DNA of 14,679 bases from Actinomycetales bacterium (lineage in GTDB: Bacteria; Actinomycetota; Actinomycetes; Actinomycetales; Cellulomonadaceae), in assembly GCA_015655615.1 (NCBI GenBank), contig JAATES010000299.1, positions 1-14,679 of the forward strand. Reading direction: 5' to 3'. Below the pieces are notes generated by a model. That model was not told where the DNA came from. It saw only the letters and a program-made list of their open reading frames with translations, and ran no database searches. This document shows positions 1 to 5,726 of this stretch, piece after piece. Numbering within the stretch: position 1 is the stretch's first letter; each line of letters begins with the position of its first letter. The position numbers and the translations under genes were made by a program.

Positions 1-80
1 CCCTCCCGGCGCGCGCTGACCGTGCGCGTGCGCCGTCGGCTTCGGCGGACCTCGACGGCGGCAAGAGGCGGCTCGATCAC
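1..80 (-). CDS. YgjP-type (M48-like) metallopeptidase, N-terminal fragment cut by the left edge
   Basis: Reading the minus strand from a GTG at 80 gives 26 codons with no stop up to the window edge, starting MIEPPLAAVEVRRSRRRTRT. The segment 'VEVRRSRRR...TVSARREG' matches, from memory, the start of actinobacterial YgjP-like (DUF45) zinc metallopeptidases, whose HExxH site lies further on and outside the window. There is no convincing Shine-Dalgarno before the GTG, but a TACGGT hexamer ends 6 nt upstream, fitting a leaderless start. The frame stays open upstream for about 20 codons, so a longer start (TTG) cannot be excluded. It is divergent from the ThiF-like gene. Identification rests on a short N-terminus only. 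Confidence 0.65.
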   Translation of the reverse strand, partial: MIEPPLAAVEVRRSRRRTRTVSARRE

Positions 81-86
81 TCTTCG

Positions 87-115
87 ACCGTATCGGAAGC
101 GCCACGGACTGCCAA
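87..115 (-). promoter_or_regulatory. Candidate promoter for the leaderless YgjP-type gene
   Basis: On the minus strand TTGGCA (115-110) and TACGGT (92-87) are separated by 17 bp. TACGGT is followed by 6 nt and then the GTG at 80. This is the usual geometry of a primary sigma factor promoter whose transcript begins at the start codon. It is inferred from sequence only. Confidence 0.45.
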
Positions 116-184
116 TGGGAGCGGCCGGCGACAATCCCTTGATCGGGTCCCGGATCCAGTCCCGGCACCCGATGTCGGTGGACC

Positions 185-193
185 TGTGGATAA
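185..193 (-). other. Isolated perfect DnaA-box 9-mer
   Basis: The plus strand reads TGTGGATAA, the exact complement of the consensus DnaA box TTATCCACA. It lies in the divergent region between the YgjP-type and ThiF-like genes. Only one copy was noticed, so this is not an origin. It could bind DnaA as a regulator, form part of a promoter, or be chance. Confidence 0.3.
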
Positions 194-263
194 CTGCGGA
201 GACCGCCGTCCTGGCTGGCAATGTTGAGCCAAGGACGATCCGACCGTGCCAGGGGGACACACC

Positions 264-1349
264 ATGAGACTCTCACTTGACGCCCATGGTCTGCGGGTGG
301 GCGACGCACTCGAGATCGCCCACCCGGGTACGCGCACGATCAGCCTGCGCGGGCTGGGTGAACGCGATGCCGATCTGCTCGAGATGTGGTGCGGGCCCCA
401 CCGGCCGCGCAGCAGCAGCCTGACCAGCATGGCACAGCAGCTGGGACATGACGCCGCACGGTTTCGGCAGGCGGTGGAACATCTTCGTCTCACCGGCCTG
501 ACCGCCGCCGAGACCACCGTGACGGGCTGTGACCTCTCTGCGCCCCCCGGCGAACGACGCGAGTCCGTCGGGATCGTCGGTCTCGGTCCCCTGGGACTGC
601 TGATCGCTCAAGGCCTGCTCAGTGCCGGCGTGGCGGACCTGCAACTCGACGATCCCCGCCCGATCCTCACCCAGGATGTCGGGATAGGCGGCTATCGCCT
701 TGCGGACGTCGGCGGCAAACGAGCCTCCGTGGCGGCCGCGTTGCTACGGGACCGGACGAACAGCACCATCGTCAGCGACCGCGGCCTGGAGGAGCCTGCG
801 GTGGTCGTGGTGACATCGGCCGCACGAGATCTGACCGGGACGGCCCACCTGGTCTGCAGCGGCATCCCGCACCTGCTCGTCACCGCGAACCCCTCGGTCA
901 CCGAGGTCGGCCCGCTGGTCCACCCGGGCACCTCGGCCTGCATCAACTGCCTCGGGCTCCATCAGCAGAGCGAGGCGACCTCCGCCTCTGCTGGCAGAGG
1001 GGCCCCACGCGTGGACGACTCGGGCCAGGCCATCGACCTGCCAGCGCAGTTGTCCGCGGGGCTGATCGAGTCGGGCTTCGCAGCTGAGTCTGCGACCATC
1101 CCGGCTGAGACGACATCGTTGCGGGCAGCGAGCGATCTCGCTGCTGCCGCGCTGGCCGTGGCGATCATCGTCCACGAACTCGCCGCACGCCGGTCGGGGC
1201 ACCTGGCCCGGACGTCCCGCGTCGCGATCACCACCCTCCGGACCGGCCCGGCCGGTATTGGATTCGAGCACTCAGCATGGAAGCCCCATCCCGATTGCGG
1301 ATGCCTGGAAAGCGCGGGCATCTGGTCCGACTCCGGCAGGCAGGCTTGA
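264..1349 (+). CDS. ThiF/E1-like (HesA/MoeB-fold) protein, function unknown
   Basis: The ATG at 264 has a strong AGGGGG ribosome binding site at 251-256 with 7-nt spacing. An in-frame GTG at 246 lies upstream of that site and is less likely. The 361-aa product has an N-terminal region of about 95 residues, then a Rossmann-type nucleotide loop GLGPLG (106-111) followed by an acidic LDDPRP (128-133). Further on come GPLVHPGTSAC (216-226) and two cysteine pairs, C226/C229 and C345/C347 ('HPDCGC'), placed as in zinc-binding E1-like proteins. Actinobacterial relatives are usually labelled ThiF-family or TOMM cyclodehydratase-like; no precursor peptide, YcaO partner or ubiquitin-like protein is visible here. 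The LHRxDRDPxW stretch I expect after the first cysteine pair is replaced by Ser/Ala-rich sequence, so adenylation activity is doubtful. It converges on whiB7. Confidence 0.85.
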   Translation: MRLSLDAHGLRVGDALEIAHPGTRTISLRGLGERDADLLEMWCGPHRPRSSSLTSMAQQLGHDAARFRQAVEHLRLTGLTAAETTVTGCDLSAPPGERRESVGIVGLGPLGLLIAQGLLSAGVADLQLDDPRPILTQDVGIGGYRLADVGGKRASVAAALLRDRTNSTIVSDRGLEEPAVVVVTSAARDLTGTAHLVCSGIPHLLVTANPSVTEVGPLVHPGTSACINCLGLHQQSEATSASAGRGAPRVDDSGQAIDLPAQLSAGLIESGFAAESATIPAETTSLRAASDLAAAALAVAIIVHELAARRSGHLARTSRVAITTLRTGPAGIGFEHSAWKPHPDCGCLESAGIWSDSGRQA

Positions 1350-1447
1350 TCGGCCCGGCACCTTTGTCGCCGCAGGCACCAAGGCGGACCTCGCCGTGTC
1401 CCCGGCAGATCTGTTCGCGGGGATGGACCATAGAGCTGGCGAGAGGC

Positions 1448-1714
1448 TCAGGCGGCAGTCGCAGTGACCTTCCGCGGCCGGCCTCGACCCCGCTTGTGTG
1501 CCACGACGGCGCCGTCGACGAAGACCTCCCCGCCCCAGACACCCCACGGTTCGGCGCGGCCCAACGCGCCAGCCAGGCAGGCCTCCCGGATCGGGCACTC
1601 CCGGCACAGGGACTTCGCGATCTCCATGCCATGGGCCTGCTCGGCAAACCACAATTCCGCATCGTGTTCCTGGCAGGGCACCGGCATCACGACCGGTTCG
1701 ACGATGACGGTCAT
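1448..1714 (-). CDS. whiB7: WhiB7 redox-sensing transcriptional activator of intrinsic antibiotic resistance
   Basis: The 88-aa protein has the four cluster cysteines of the WhiB family (C14, C37, C40, C46; C-x22-C-x2-C-x5-C), which hold a [4Fe-4S] cluster. The sigma-binding turn EPWGVWGGE spans 55-63. A C-terminal AT-hook, RGRPRK (77-82), separates WhiB7 from other Wbl proteins. WhiB7 binds the primary sigma factor and AT-rich DNA just upstream of the -35 element, turning on resistance genes when translation is inhibited; this is known for the family. The ATG at 1714 has AAGGGAGA about 6 nt upstream (1721-1728). It is preceded by a long leader with a reading frame and attenuator and lies downstream of uvrD2 on the same strand, an arrangement shared with mycobacteria. 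Confidence 0.96.
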   Translation of the reverse strand: MTVIVEPVVMPVPCQEHDAELWFAEQAHGMEIAKSLCRECPIREACLAGALGRAEPWGVWGGEVFVDGAVVAHKRGRGRPRKVTATAA

Positions 1715-1776
1715 GACTGGTCTCCCTTACGTTCTGGTCAAGGAGGGCCCGCCACCTCAGGTGCACGACAGCTAGG

Positions 1777-1974
1777 TCAAGGCACACAGAAAAGGCCGCG
1801 AACCCCATGGTCCGCGGCCTCTCGCTCTGTCATCAGTACGTCAACAGCCGACAGGAGGCTCGCGGTGGGGGTGGTGCGCGACGAACTCACTGCATTGCGC
1901 AGCGGCAGCCCACCGGGCGAGACACGACGGAGACGGAATCCGACGTGTACAACGTTCACCAGGGTCTTCTTCAC
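1777..1974 (-). CDS. whiB7 leader open reading frame (uORF, 65 codons)
   Basis: A GTG at 1974 follows a near-perfect Shine-Dalgarno GGGAGGTGA (1989-1981) with a 6-nt spacer, the strongest ribosome binding site noticed in the window. The frame begins MKKTLVNVVHVGFRLRRVSP and ends with TGA at 1777-1779. I recognise no domain, signal peptide or membrane segment. It lies wholly inside the whiB7 leader and covers both the antiterminator 5' arm (around codons 37-40) and the whole terminator hairpin. Translated leader frames that sense ribosome inhibition are established for whiB7/wblC regulation. Here the job is more likely to report translation than to make a working protein. Its codons beyond the terminator would be made only on read-through transcripts. 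Confidence 0.6.
   Translation of the reverse strand: MKKTLVNVVHVGFRLRRVSPGGLPLRNAVSSSRTTPTASLLSAVDVLMTEREAADHGVRGLFCVP
1790..1820 (-). terminator. Intrinsic terminator (attenuator) in the whiB7 leader
   Basis: In the minus-strand RNA, AGGCCGCGGACC (1820-1809) pairs with GGTTCGCGGCCT (1804-1793) over 12 bp with one G·U, closing a 4-nt loop (1808-1805). Four Ts follow from 1793 to 1790, the first of them paired in the stem. It sits about 75 nt upstream of the whiB7 ATG and inside the leader frame, so it can stop transcription before whiB7. Confidence 0.85.
1812..1865 (-). promoter_or_regulatory. whiB7: Putative antiterminator competing with the whiB7 attenuator
   Basis: In the minus-strand RNA, CCGCGAGCCTC (1865-1855) can pair with GAGGCCGCGG (1821-1812), giving 10 bp with a single bulged base at 1860. 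The second arm is most of the 5' arm of the terminator, so the two structures exclude each other. An inner helix CTGTC/GACAG (1854-1850 with 1831-1827) stacks on it, leaving a 5-nt bulge on one side. A ribosome stalled early in the leader frame would leave the first arm free and favour read-through into whiB7. The pairing was found by eye; no folding energy was computed. Confidence 0.6.
1860..1881 (-). promoter_or_regulatory. whiB7: Small hairpin that could mask the antiterminator arm
   Basis: TCGCG (1881-1877) pairs with CGCGA (1864-1860) around a 12-nt loop on the minus-strand RNA. It would occupy part of the antiterminator 5' arm and so restore termination. Only 5 bp long, it is a weak candidate for a third state. 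Confidence 0.3.
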
Positions 1975-2044
1975 GGCACTTCACCTCCCTCTCAACTGGG
2001 GTCATACGCCTTTCGGCACAGACCATCACGGCAAGGACCTCCTG

Positions 2045-2084
2045 ACCTTACGACGTCACCCCCATGGCCGCCAACGTATTTATC
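2045..2084 (-). promoter_or_regulatory. whiB7: whiB7 promoter with AT-rich WhiB7-type upstream element
   Basis: On the minus strand an AT-rich GATAAATA (2084-2077) sits 2 bp before TTGGCG (-35, 2074-2069). An 18-bp spacer leads to TAAGGT (-10, 2050-2045), and transcription should begin near 2038. An AT-rich block directly upstream of the -35 element is the known target of the WhiB7 AT-hook, so positive autoregulation is likely. The resulting leader is about 320 nt, long as in other whiB7 genes. Confidence 0.62.
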
Positions 2085-2157
2085 GGACCGTGACCTTGTC
2101 CTGCCACGGCCTCCCGCTCGCTTTGCTCTGGACGTGGATCTCTCGCGGTGCTCCGAG

Positions 2158-4266
2158 TCATGCGGACGGCTCCGCATGCTCCCGGACCAATGACAGCAGC
2201 ACCTCACCGTATTGTTCGAGCTTGGTCGGTCCCATGCCGTGGATGCGTGCCAGGTCAGCCAAGGTCGAGGGCTTGGCCTCTGCGATGGCTGACAGCGGGG
2301 CGTTGCCCAGCACGGTGAAAGCGGGCTTGCCGTTCTTGGTCGCGACGGCCAATCGCCACTCCCGCAGCTTCTCGAACAATGCCGCATCTGCTTCACCTGT
2401 GAGGTGCACGGAACTGCGCTCACGAGACCGTGCACCGGGTGCGGGGCGCTCAGCCGGCCAGATGCCGTCCAGAAACCTGCTCGCCTTACGGCTCTGCCGA
2501 CCGCCGGGGTTGCGCGCTGCGGCGTAGGACAGCTCCAGATGCAGCCTGGCCCGGGTCACCCCGACGTAGAGCAGTCGGCATTCCTCGGCGACAGCGTCGT
2601 CGGTGTCCGCCAGCGAGATGGGCATCAGGCCCTCACTGACGCCCGCCAAGAAGACGGCATCCCACTCCAGCCCCTTGGCGGCGTGCAACGAGGCGAGCGT
2701 GACTCCCTCCACAGTCGGCGCATGCTGCGAGCTCGATCTCTCGGCCAGATCGGCCAGAAGATCTGTCATGTCGGCACCGCGGCGTTCGGCCAAGTCATCG
2801 GCCAATGCGACCAACGCCTGCAGGGCGTCCCATCGTTCACGGGCGGCACCCCGGGCAGCCGGTGGCTGAGGAGCCCAGCCCGCGAGCGCCAGGGTCTCGC
2901 GGACGACGTCGGTCATCGGCCGGCCGTCAGCCGAATGCGCGGCTCCGCGCAGCAGGACGATGGCGTCGCGCACGTCCTTGCGCTGGAAGAACCGCTCCCC
3001 ACCGCGCACGACGTACCCCACGCCGGCCGCCGACAAGGCCTGCTCAAAGGCTTCTGACTGCGCATTCGTGCGGTACAGCACGGCGATCTCGTGGGCGGCG
3101 ACCCCCTGCCGCACCAGGTTGGCCGCGCGCTCGGCGATGCCGGAAGCTTCCGCTTCATCGTCGCCATAACGCGTGAAGACGACCGGACGCCCGCTGGGCC
3201 GCTGTGCCACCAGTTCCAGGGGCTGGTGCGCCACCTGTCCGCCTCCGCGTCGCGGCGAGAGCAGGGAGTTGGCCAAGCCGACGACCTGAGGAGTGGAACG
3301 GTAATCCCGCACCAGGCGGATCTCCTGGGCCCCCGGCCGGTCACGGCGAAAGTTCAGCAGGTAGTCGGGGGTGGCTCCTGCAAAGGAGTAGATGGTCTGA
3401 CTCGGGTCTCCCACCACGCACAGCTCTTGGCGTCCAGCCAGCCATTGGTCAAGGAGCCGCTGCTGGAGCGCCGAGACGTCCTGATACTCGTCCACCACAA
3501 AGTGCCGGTACTGCCGGCGAACCTCCTCACCGACCTCGGGGTAGTCCGCGAGCATCTGGGCGACCAGCAGCAGCACGTCCTCGAAATCCGCTACCGCGCG
3601 TTCCGCCTTGAGCACCTCATAGGTCTCGAACAGGCGTGCCACCGTCGTGGCGTCGTAGCCCGCTGGAGTCTCGCGGCCACGACGAGCGCACGCCGCGGCG
3701 TAGTCGTCAGGCGAGATGATCGACACCTTCGCCCATTCGATCTCCGAGGCGAGATCGCGCACGGCAATGCGATCCACGGAGATGCCGATGCGCCGCGCCG
3801 CCTCGGCGACCACTTGCGCCTTGTGCTCCAGAATGCGCCACGGCGCACCTCCGACCACCTTGGGCCAGAAGTGGTTGAGCTGGCGCACCGCAGCGGCATG
3901 GAAGGTCCTCGCCTGAACACCCGGCACGCCGAGGTCCCGCAGCCGGGTGCGCATCTCCCCTGCCGCGCGTGCCGTGAACGTCACCGCAAGAACGCTGGTC
4001 GGCACATACACGCCGGTGCGTACGCCATAGGCGATGCGGTGGGTGATGGCACGGGTCTTGCCCGTGCCCGCTCCCGCAAGCACGCACACCGGACCTCGCA
4101 ACGCCAGGGCCACCTGCTGCTGTTCAGGATCGAGCCCCTCGATCAACTCGTCGGCACCTGGCAACCGGCCCGGAGCCTCAGCGCGCGCTGGCACCCTGCC
4201 CCGGCCAGCCGCGCTCGAACCGGACCCGGAATACGTCTGAGGAACTGCCTGTTCTGGAACCATCAC
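2158..4266 (-). CDS. uvrD2: UvrD2, superfamily 1A 3'-5' DNA helicase with HRDC domain
   Basis: The 702-aa protein carries the full UvrD/Rep motif set: Walker A AGAGTGKT (64-71), motif II VDEYQD (258-263), VGDPSQTIY (285-293), DYRSTPQ (321-327), motif V HAAKGLEWD (528-536) and motif VI around RLLYVGVTRAR (564-574). A C-terminal HRDC domain spans about 624-700. Such helicases unwind DNA with ATP during repair and replication; the mycobacterial homologue is essential. The linker between helicase core and HRDC (about 585-623) contains no cysteine, so the tetracysteine motif of mycobacterial UvrD2 is missing. The start may be GTG 4266 or ATG 4263; GGGAGA about 8 nt upstream fits the GTG. It is divergent from the mycoredoxin gene and upstream of whiB7. 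The first 40 residues look disordered. Confidence 0.95.
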   Translation of the reverse strand: MMVPEQAVPQTYSGSGSSAAGRGRVPARAEAPGRLPGADELIEGLDPEQQQVALALRGPVCVLAGAGTGKTRAITHRIAYGVRTGVYVPTSVLAVTFTARAAGEMRTRLRDLGVPGVQARTFHAAAVRQLNHFWPKVVGGAPWRILEHKAQVVAEAARRIGISVDRIAVRDLASEIEWAKVSIISPDDYAAACARRGRETPAGYDATTVARLFETYEVLKAERAVADFEDVLLLVAQMLADYPEVGEEVRRQYRHFVVDEYQDVSALQQRLLDQWLAGRQELCVVGDPSQTIYSFAGATPDYLLNFRRDRPGAQEIRLVRDYRSTPQVVGLANSLLSPRRGGGQVAHQPLELVAQRPSGRPVVFTRYGDDEAEASGIAERAANLVRQGVAAHEIAVLYRTNAQSEAFEQALSAAGVGYVVRGGERFFQRKDVRDAIVLLRGAAHSADGRPMTDVVRETLALAGWAPQPPAARGAARERWDALQALVALADDLAERRGADMTDLLADLAERSSSQHAPTVEGVTLASLHAAKGLEWDAVFLAGVSEGLMPISLADTDDAVAEECRLLYVGVTRARLHLELSYAAARNPGGRQSRKASRFLDGIWPAERPAPGARSRERSSVHLTGEADAALFEKLREWRLAVATKNGKPAFTVLGNAPLSAIAEAKPSTLADLARIHGMGPTKLEQYGEVLLSLVREHAEPSA

Positions 4267-4343
4267 AGTAGATTCTCCCAGGTACCTCGGACATCACCAG
4301 CTCCTGTGGACACACACTGCCAGCACCATGAGAACGGACCGAG

Positions 4344-4610
4344 ATGACCGCCACTCCCGTCGCACCCGCCGCAGGCTCCGTCCTGATGTTCACCACGACC
4401 TGGTGCGGCTACTGCCGGCGCCTGAAGTCCCAGCTGGCGGCCGCCGGGGTCCCGCTGACGGAGATCGACATTGAGGACAACCCCGAGTACATCGGCTTCG
4501 TCGAACAGGTCAACGAGGGCAACCGCACTGTCCCGACCCTGGTCTTCCCCGACAGCTCCGCTGCGACGAACCCGTCCCTGGCCGAGGTCAAGACCCGACT
4601 GGGTCTCTGA
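4344..4610 (+). CDS. mrx1: Mycoredoxin (glutaredoxin-like, mycothiol-dependent)
   Basis: The 88-aa protein is a single thioredoxin-fold domain with the active site WCGYC (C21/C24) and the cis-proline motif TVPT (62-65). The following FPDSSAATNPS segment is also typical of Mrx1. Mycoredoxin-1 removes mycothiol from S-mycothiolated proteins in the cytosol, using its N-terminal active-site cysteine as nucleophile. CGYC and GNRTVPT match the mycobacterial enzyme as I recall it, and the length is right. The ATG at 4344 has only a weak purine-rich site upstream. A TAGATT hexamer at 4269-4274 in the 77-bp divergent gap with uvrD2 could be its -10. Its stop lies 6 bp from the 3' end of nudC on the opposite strand. 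Confidence 0.92.
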   Translation: MTATPVAPAAGSVLMFTTTWCGYCRRLKSQLAAAGVPLTEIDIEDNPEYIGFVEQVNEGNRTVPTLVFPDSSAATNPSLAEVKTRLGL

Positions 4611-4616
4611 CCCGGC

Positions 4617-5633
4617 TCACGCGGGCAGCGGCAACGGGCCGCCGAACCACTGCTCGATCATGGCGCGGGCGATCGAGGACGGCATGGGCAGGCTGACCTC
4701 GCCAGAGCTCACGGCTAGGGCCAGCTCGTCACGTCTGAACCAGCGCGCATCGGTGATCTCGGCACCGTCCACGTGGATGTCGGTGGTCGTTGCATGCGCA
4801 CGGAAAGCCAGCATCACCGACGCGGGGAACGGCCAGGGCTGACTCGCCAGGAACTCCACGTCGGAGACCACCAGCCCCACCTCTTCGGCCACCTCGCGGC
4901 GGACCGTCTGCTCCACGGGCTCGCCCGGCTCGACGTAGCCCGCCAGCGTCGAGAACCTCGATGCGGGCCACTGCCGGGAACTGCCGAGCAGCAGCCTGTC
5001 CTCCGCATCCACCACCGCCATGATCACGGCGGGGTCCGTCCGCGGGTAGTGCAGGCTGCCGTCGTGCGGACAGCGGCGCACCCACCCGGCACTGGTCACC
5101 TCGGTCGCTGCACCGCAGCGCGAGCAGTGGCGATGACCCTCGTGCCACTGCGCAAGCGCCACGGCCGCCGTCGCCAAGCCTGCGTCCCGGGCACTGAGGC
5201 CTTGTCCCATGTCGCGGATGTTCCGCCAGCTGCGCGCCTCCACCAGCGGTTCCGCGGCGACGTCATCCGACAGGATCAGAGCGAGAAGAGCCTGCTCCGG
5301 AAGGTCACTGCGGGAGTCCCTGGCCGTGACCTCGCGCTCAGCCAACCCGGATCCGTCCAGGCCCTCGGCGCCCAGGAACGCCCAGAGCCCGGCGCCGTCC
5401 AGAGTGGGAGCCGCCACCAATTCGAGCGCCTGCTGCTCCGTCGAGTCCCGTGATGCGCGGTCACGCACGGCGACCAGTCCGCGATGGACCAGCACCACCC
5501 TGGTCCCCTCCACGGCGCGCAGATCCTCGATCAGCCCGTCCCGGTCCCGCCACTGCGACGCACGCGCCACCTCCGCCCGGGCAAGGGGCAAGTCGCCCAC
5601 TGAGAGCTCCCGGCCTGACCTGTCGTGGTGCAT
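4617..5633 (-). CDS. nudC: NudC, NAD+/NADH diphosphatase (NAD-cap RNA decapping Nudix hydrolase)
   Basis: The 338-aa product has an N-terminal NudC domain beginning with the typical DLPLARA (14-20). A zinc-ribbon region follows (C170, C173, C188), then the Nudix box from G232 to L254, with G232, E238, R246, E247, E250, E251 and G253 matching Gx5Ex7REUxEExGU. Next is SQPWPFPAS (264-272), the signature of NADH-cleaving Nudix enzymes. It hydrolyses NAD(H) to NMN(H) and AMP and removes NAD caps from RNA. The fourth zinc cysteine is replaced in 'CPHDG', as I recall for other actinobacterial NudC. I prefer ATG 5633, with GGAG 5 nt upstream. The frame is open back to GTG 5732, but that would add 33 residues and overlap the divergent neighbour. 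Confidence 0.93.
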   Translation of the reverse strand: MHHDRSGRELSVGDLPLARAEVARASQWRDRDGLIEDLRAVEGTRVVLVHRGLVAVRDRASRDSTEQQALELVAAPTLDGAGLWAFLGAEGLDGSGLAEREVTARDSRSDLPEQALLALILSDDVAAEPLVEARSWRNIRDMGQGLSARDAGLATAAVALAQWHEGHRHCSRCGAATEVTSAGWVRRCPHDGSLHYPRTDPAVIMAVVDAEDRLLLGSSRQWPASRFSTLAGYVEPGEPVEQTVRREVAEEVGLVVSDVEFLASQPWPFPASVMLAFRAHATTTDIHVDGAEITDARWFRRDELALAVSSGEVSLPMPSSIARAMIEQWFGGPLPLPA

Positions 5634-5714
5634 CATCTCTCCGTCATCTTCCCTGAGGGCCGCCAGGGTGGCCGCATCTGCGTGGCGTTGCGCACCCGGC
5701 GCACTGCGGCACCG

Positions 5715-5726
5715 TAGCGTGGTCTC
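5715..5726 (+). promoter_or_regulatory. -10 element of a probable leaderless promoter
   Basis: TAGCGT (5715-5720) is followed by 6 nt and then the GTG at 5727, with no Shine-Dalgarno between. This suggests transcription begins at the start codon. No good -35 was seen at normal spacing; TTGCGC at 5688-5693 is too far at 21 bp. Confidence 0.45.

Noticed and set aside
22..267. 81-codon plus-strand frame before the ThiF-like gene
   Set aside because: It is antisense to the YgjP-type N-terminus, has no ribosome binding site and ends just past the supported ThiF start.
1350..1447. Search for a bidirectional terminator between the converging ThiF-like gene and whiB7
   Set aside because: Only a direct repeat-like GGCACC pair was seen; no stem with a T-tract was found.
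1277..2527. 416-codon plus-strand frame across whiB7, its leader and the end of uvrD2
   Set aside because: It runs antisense through three well-supported elements and has no recognisable domain; it is a GC-bias artefact.
3091..4347. 418-codon plus-strand frame opposite uvrD2
   Set aside because: It mirrors the conserved helicase motifs on the other strand and shows no recognisable domain; it also overlaps the mycoredoxin start.
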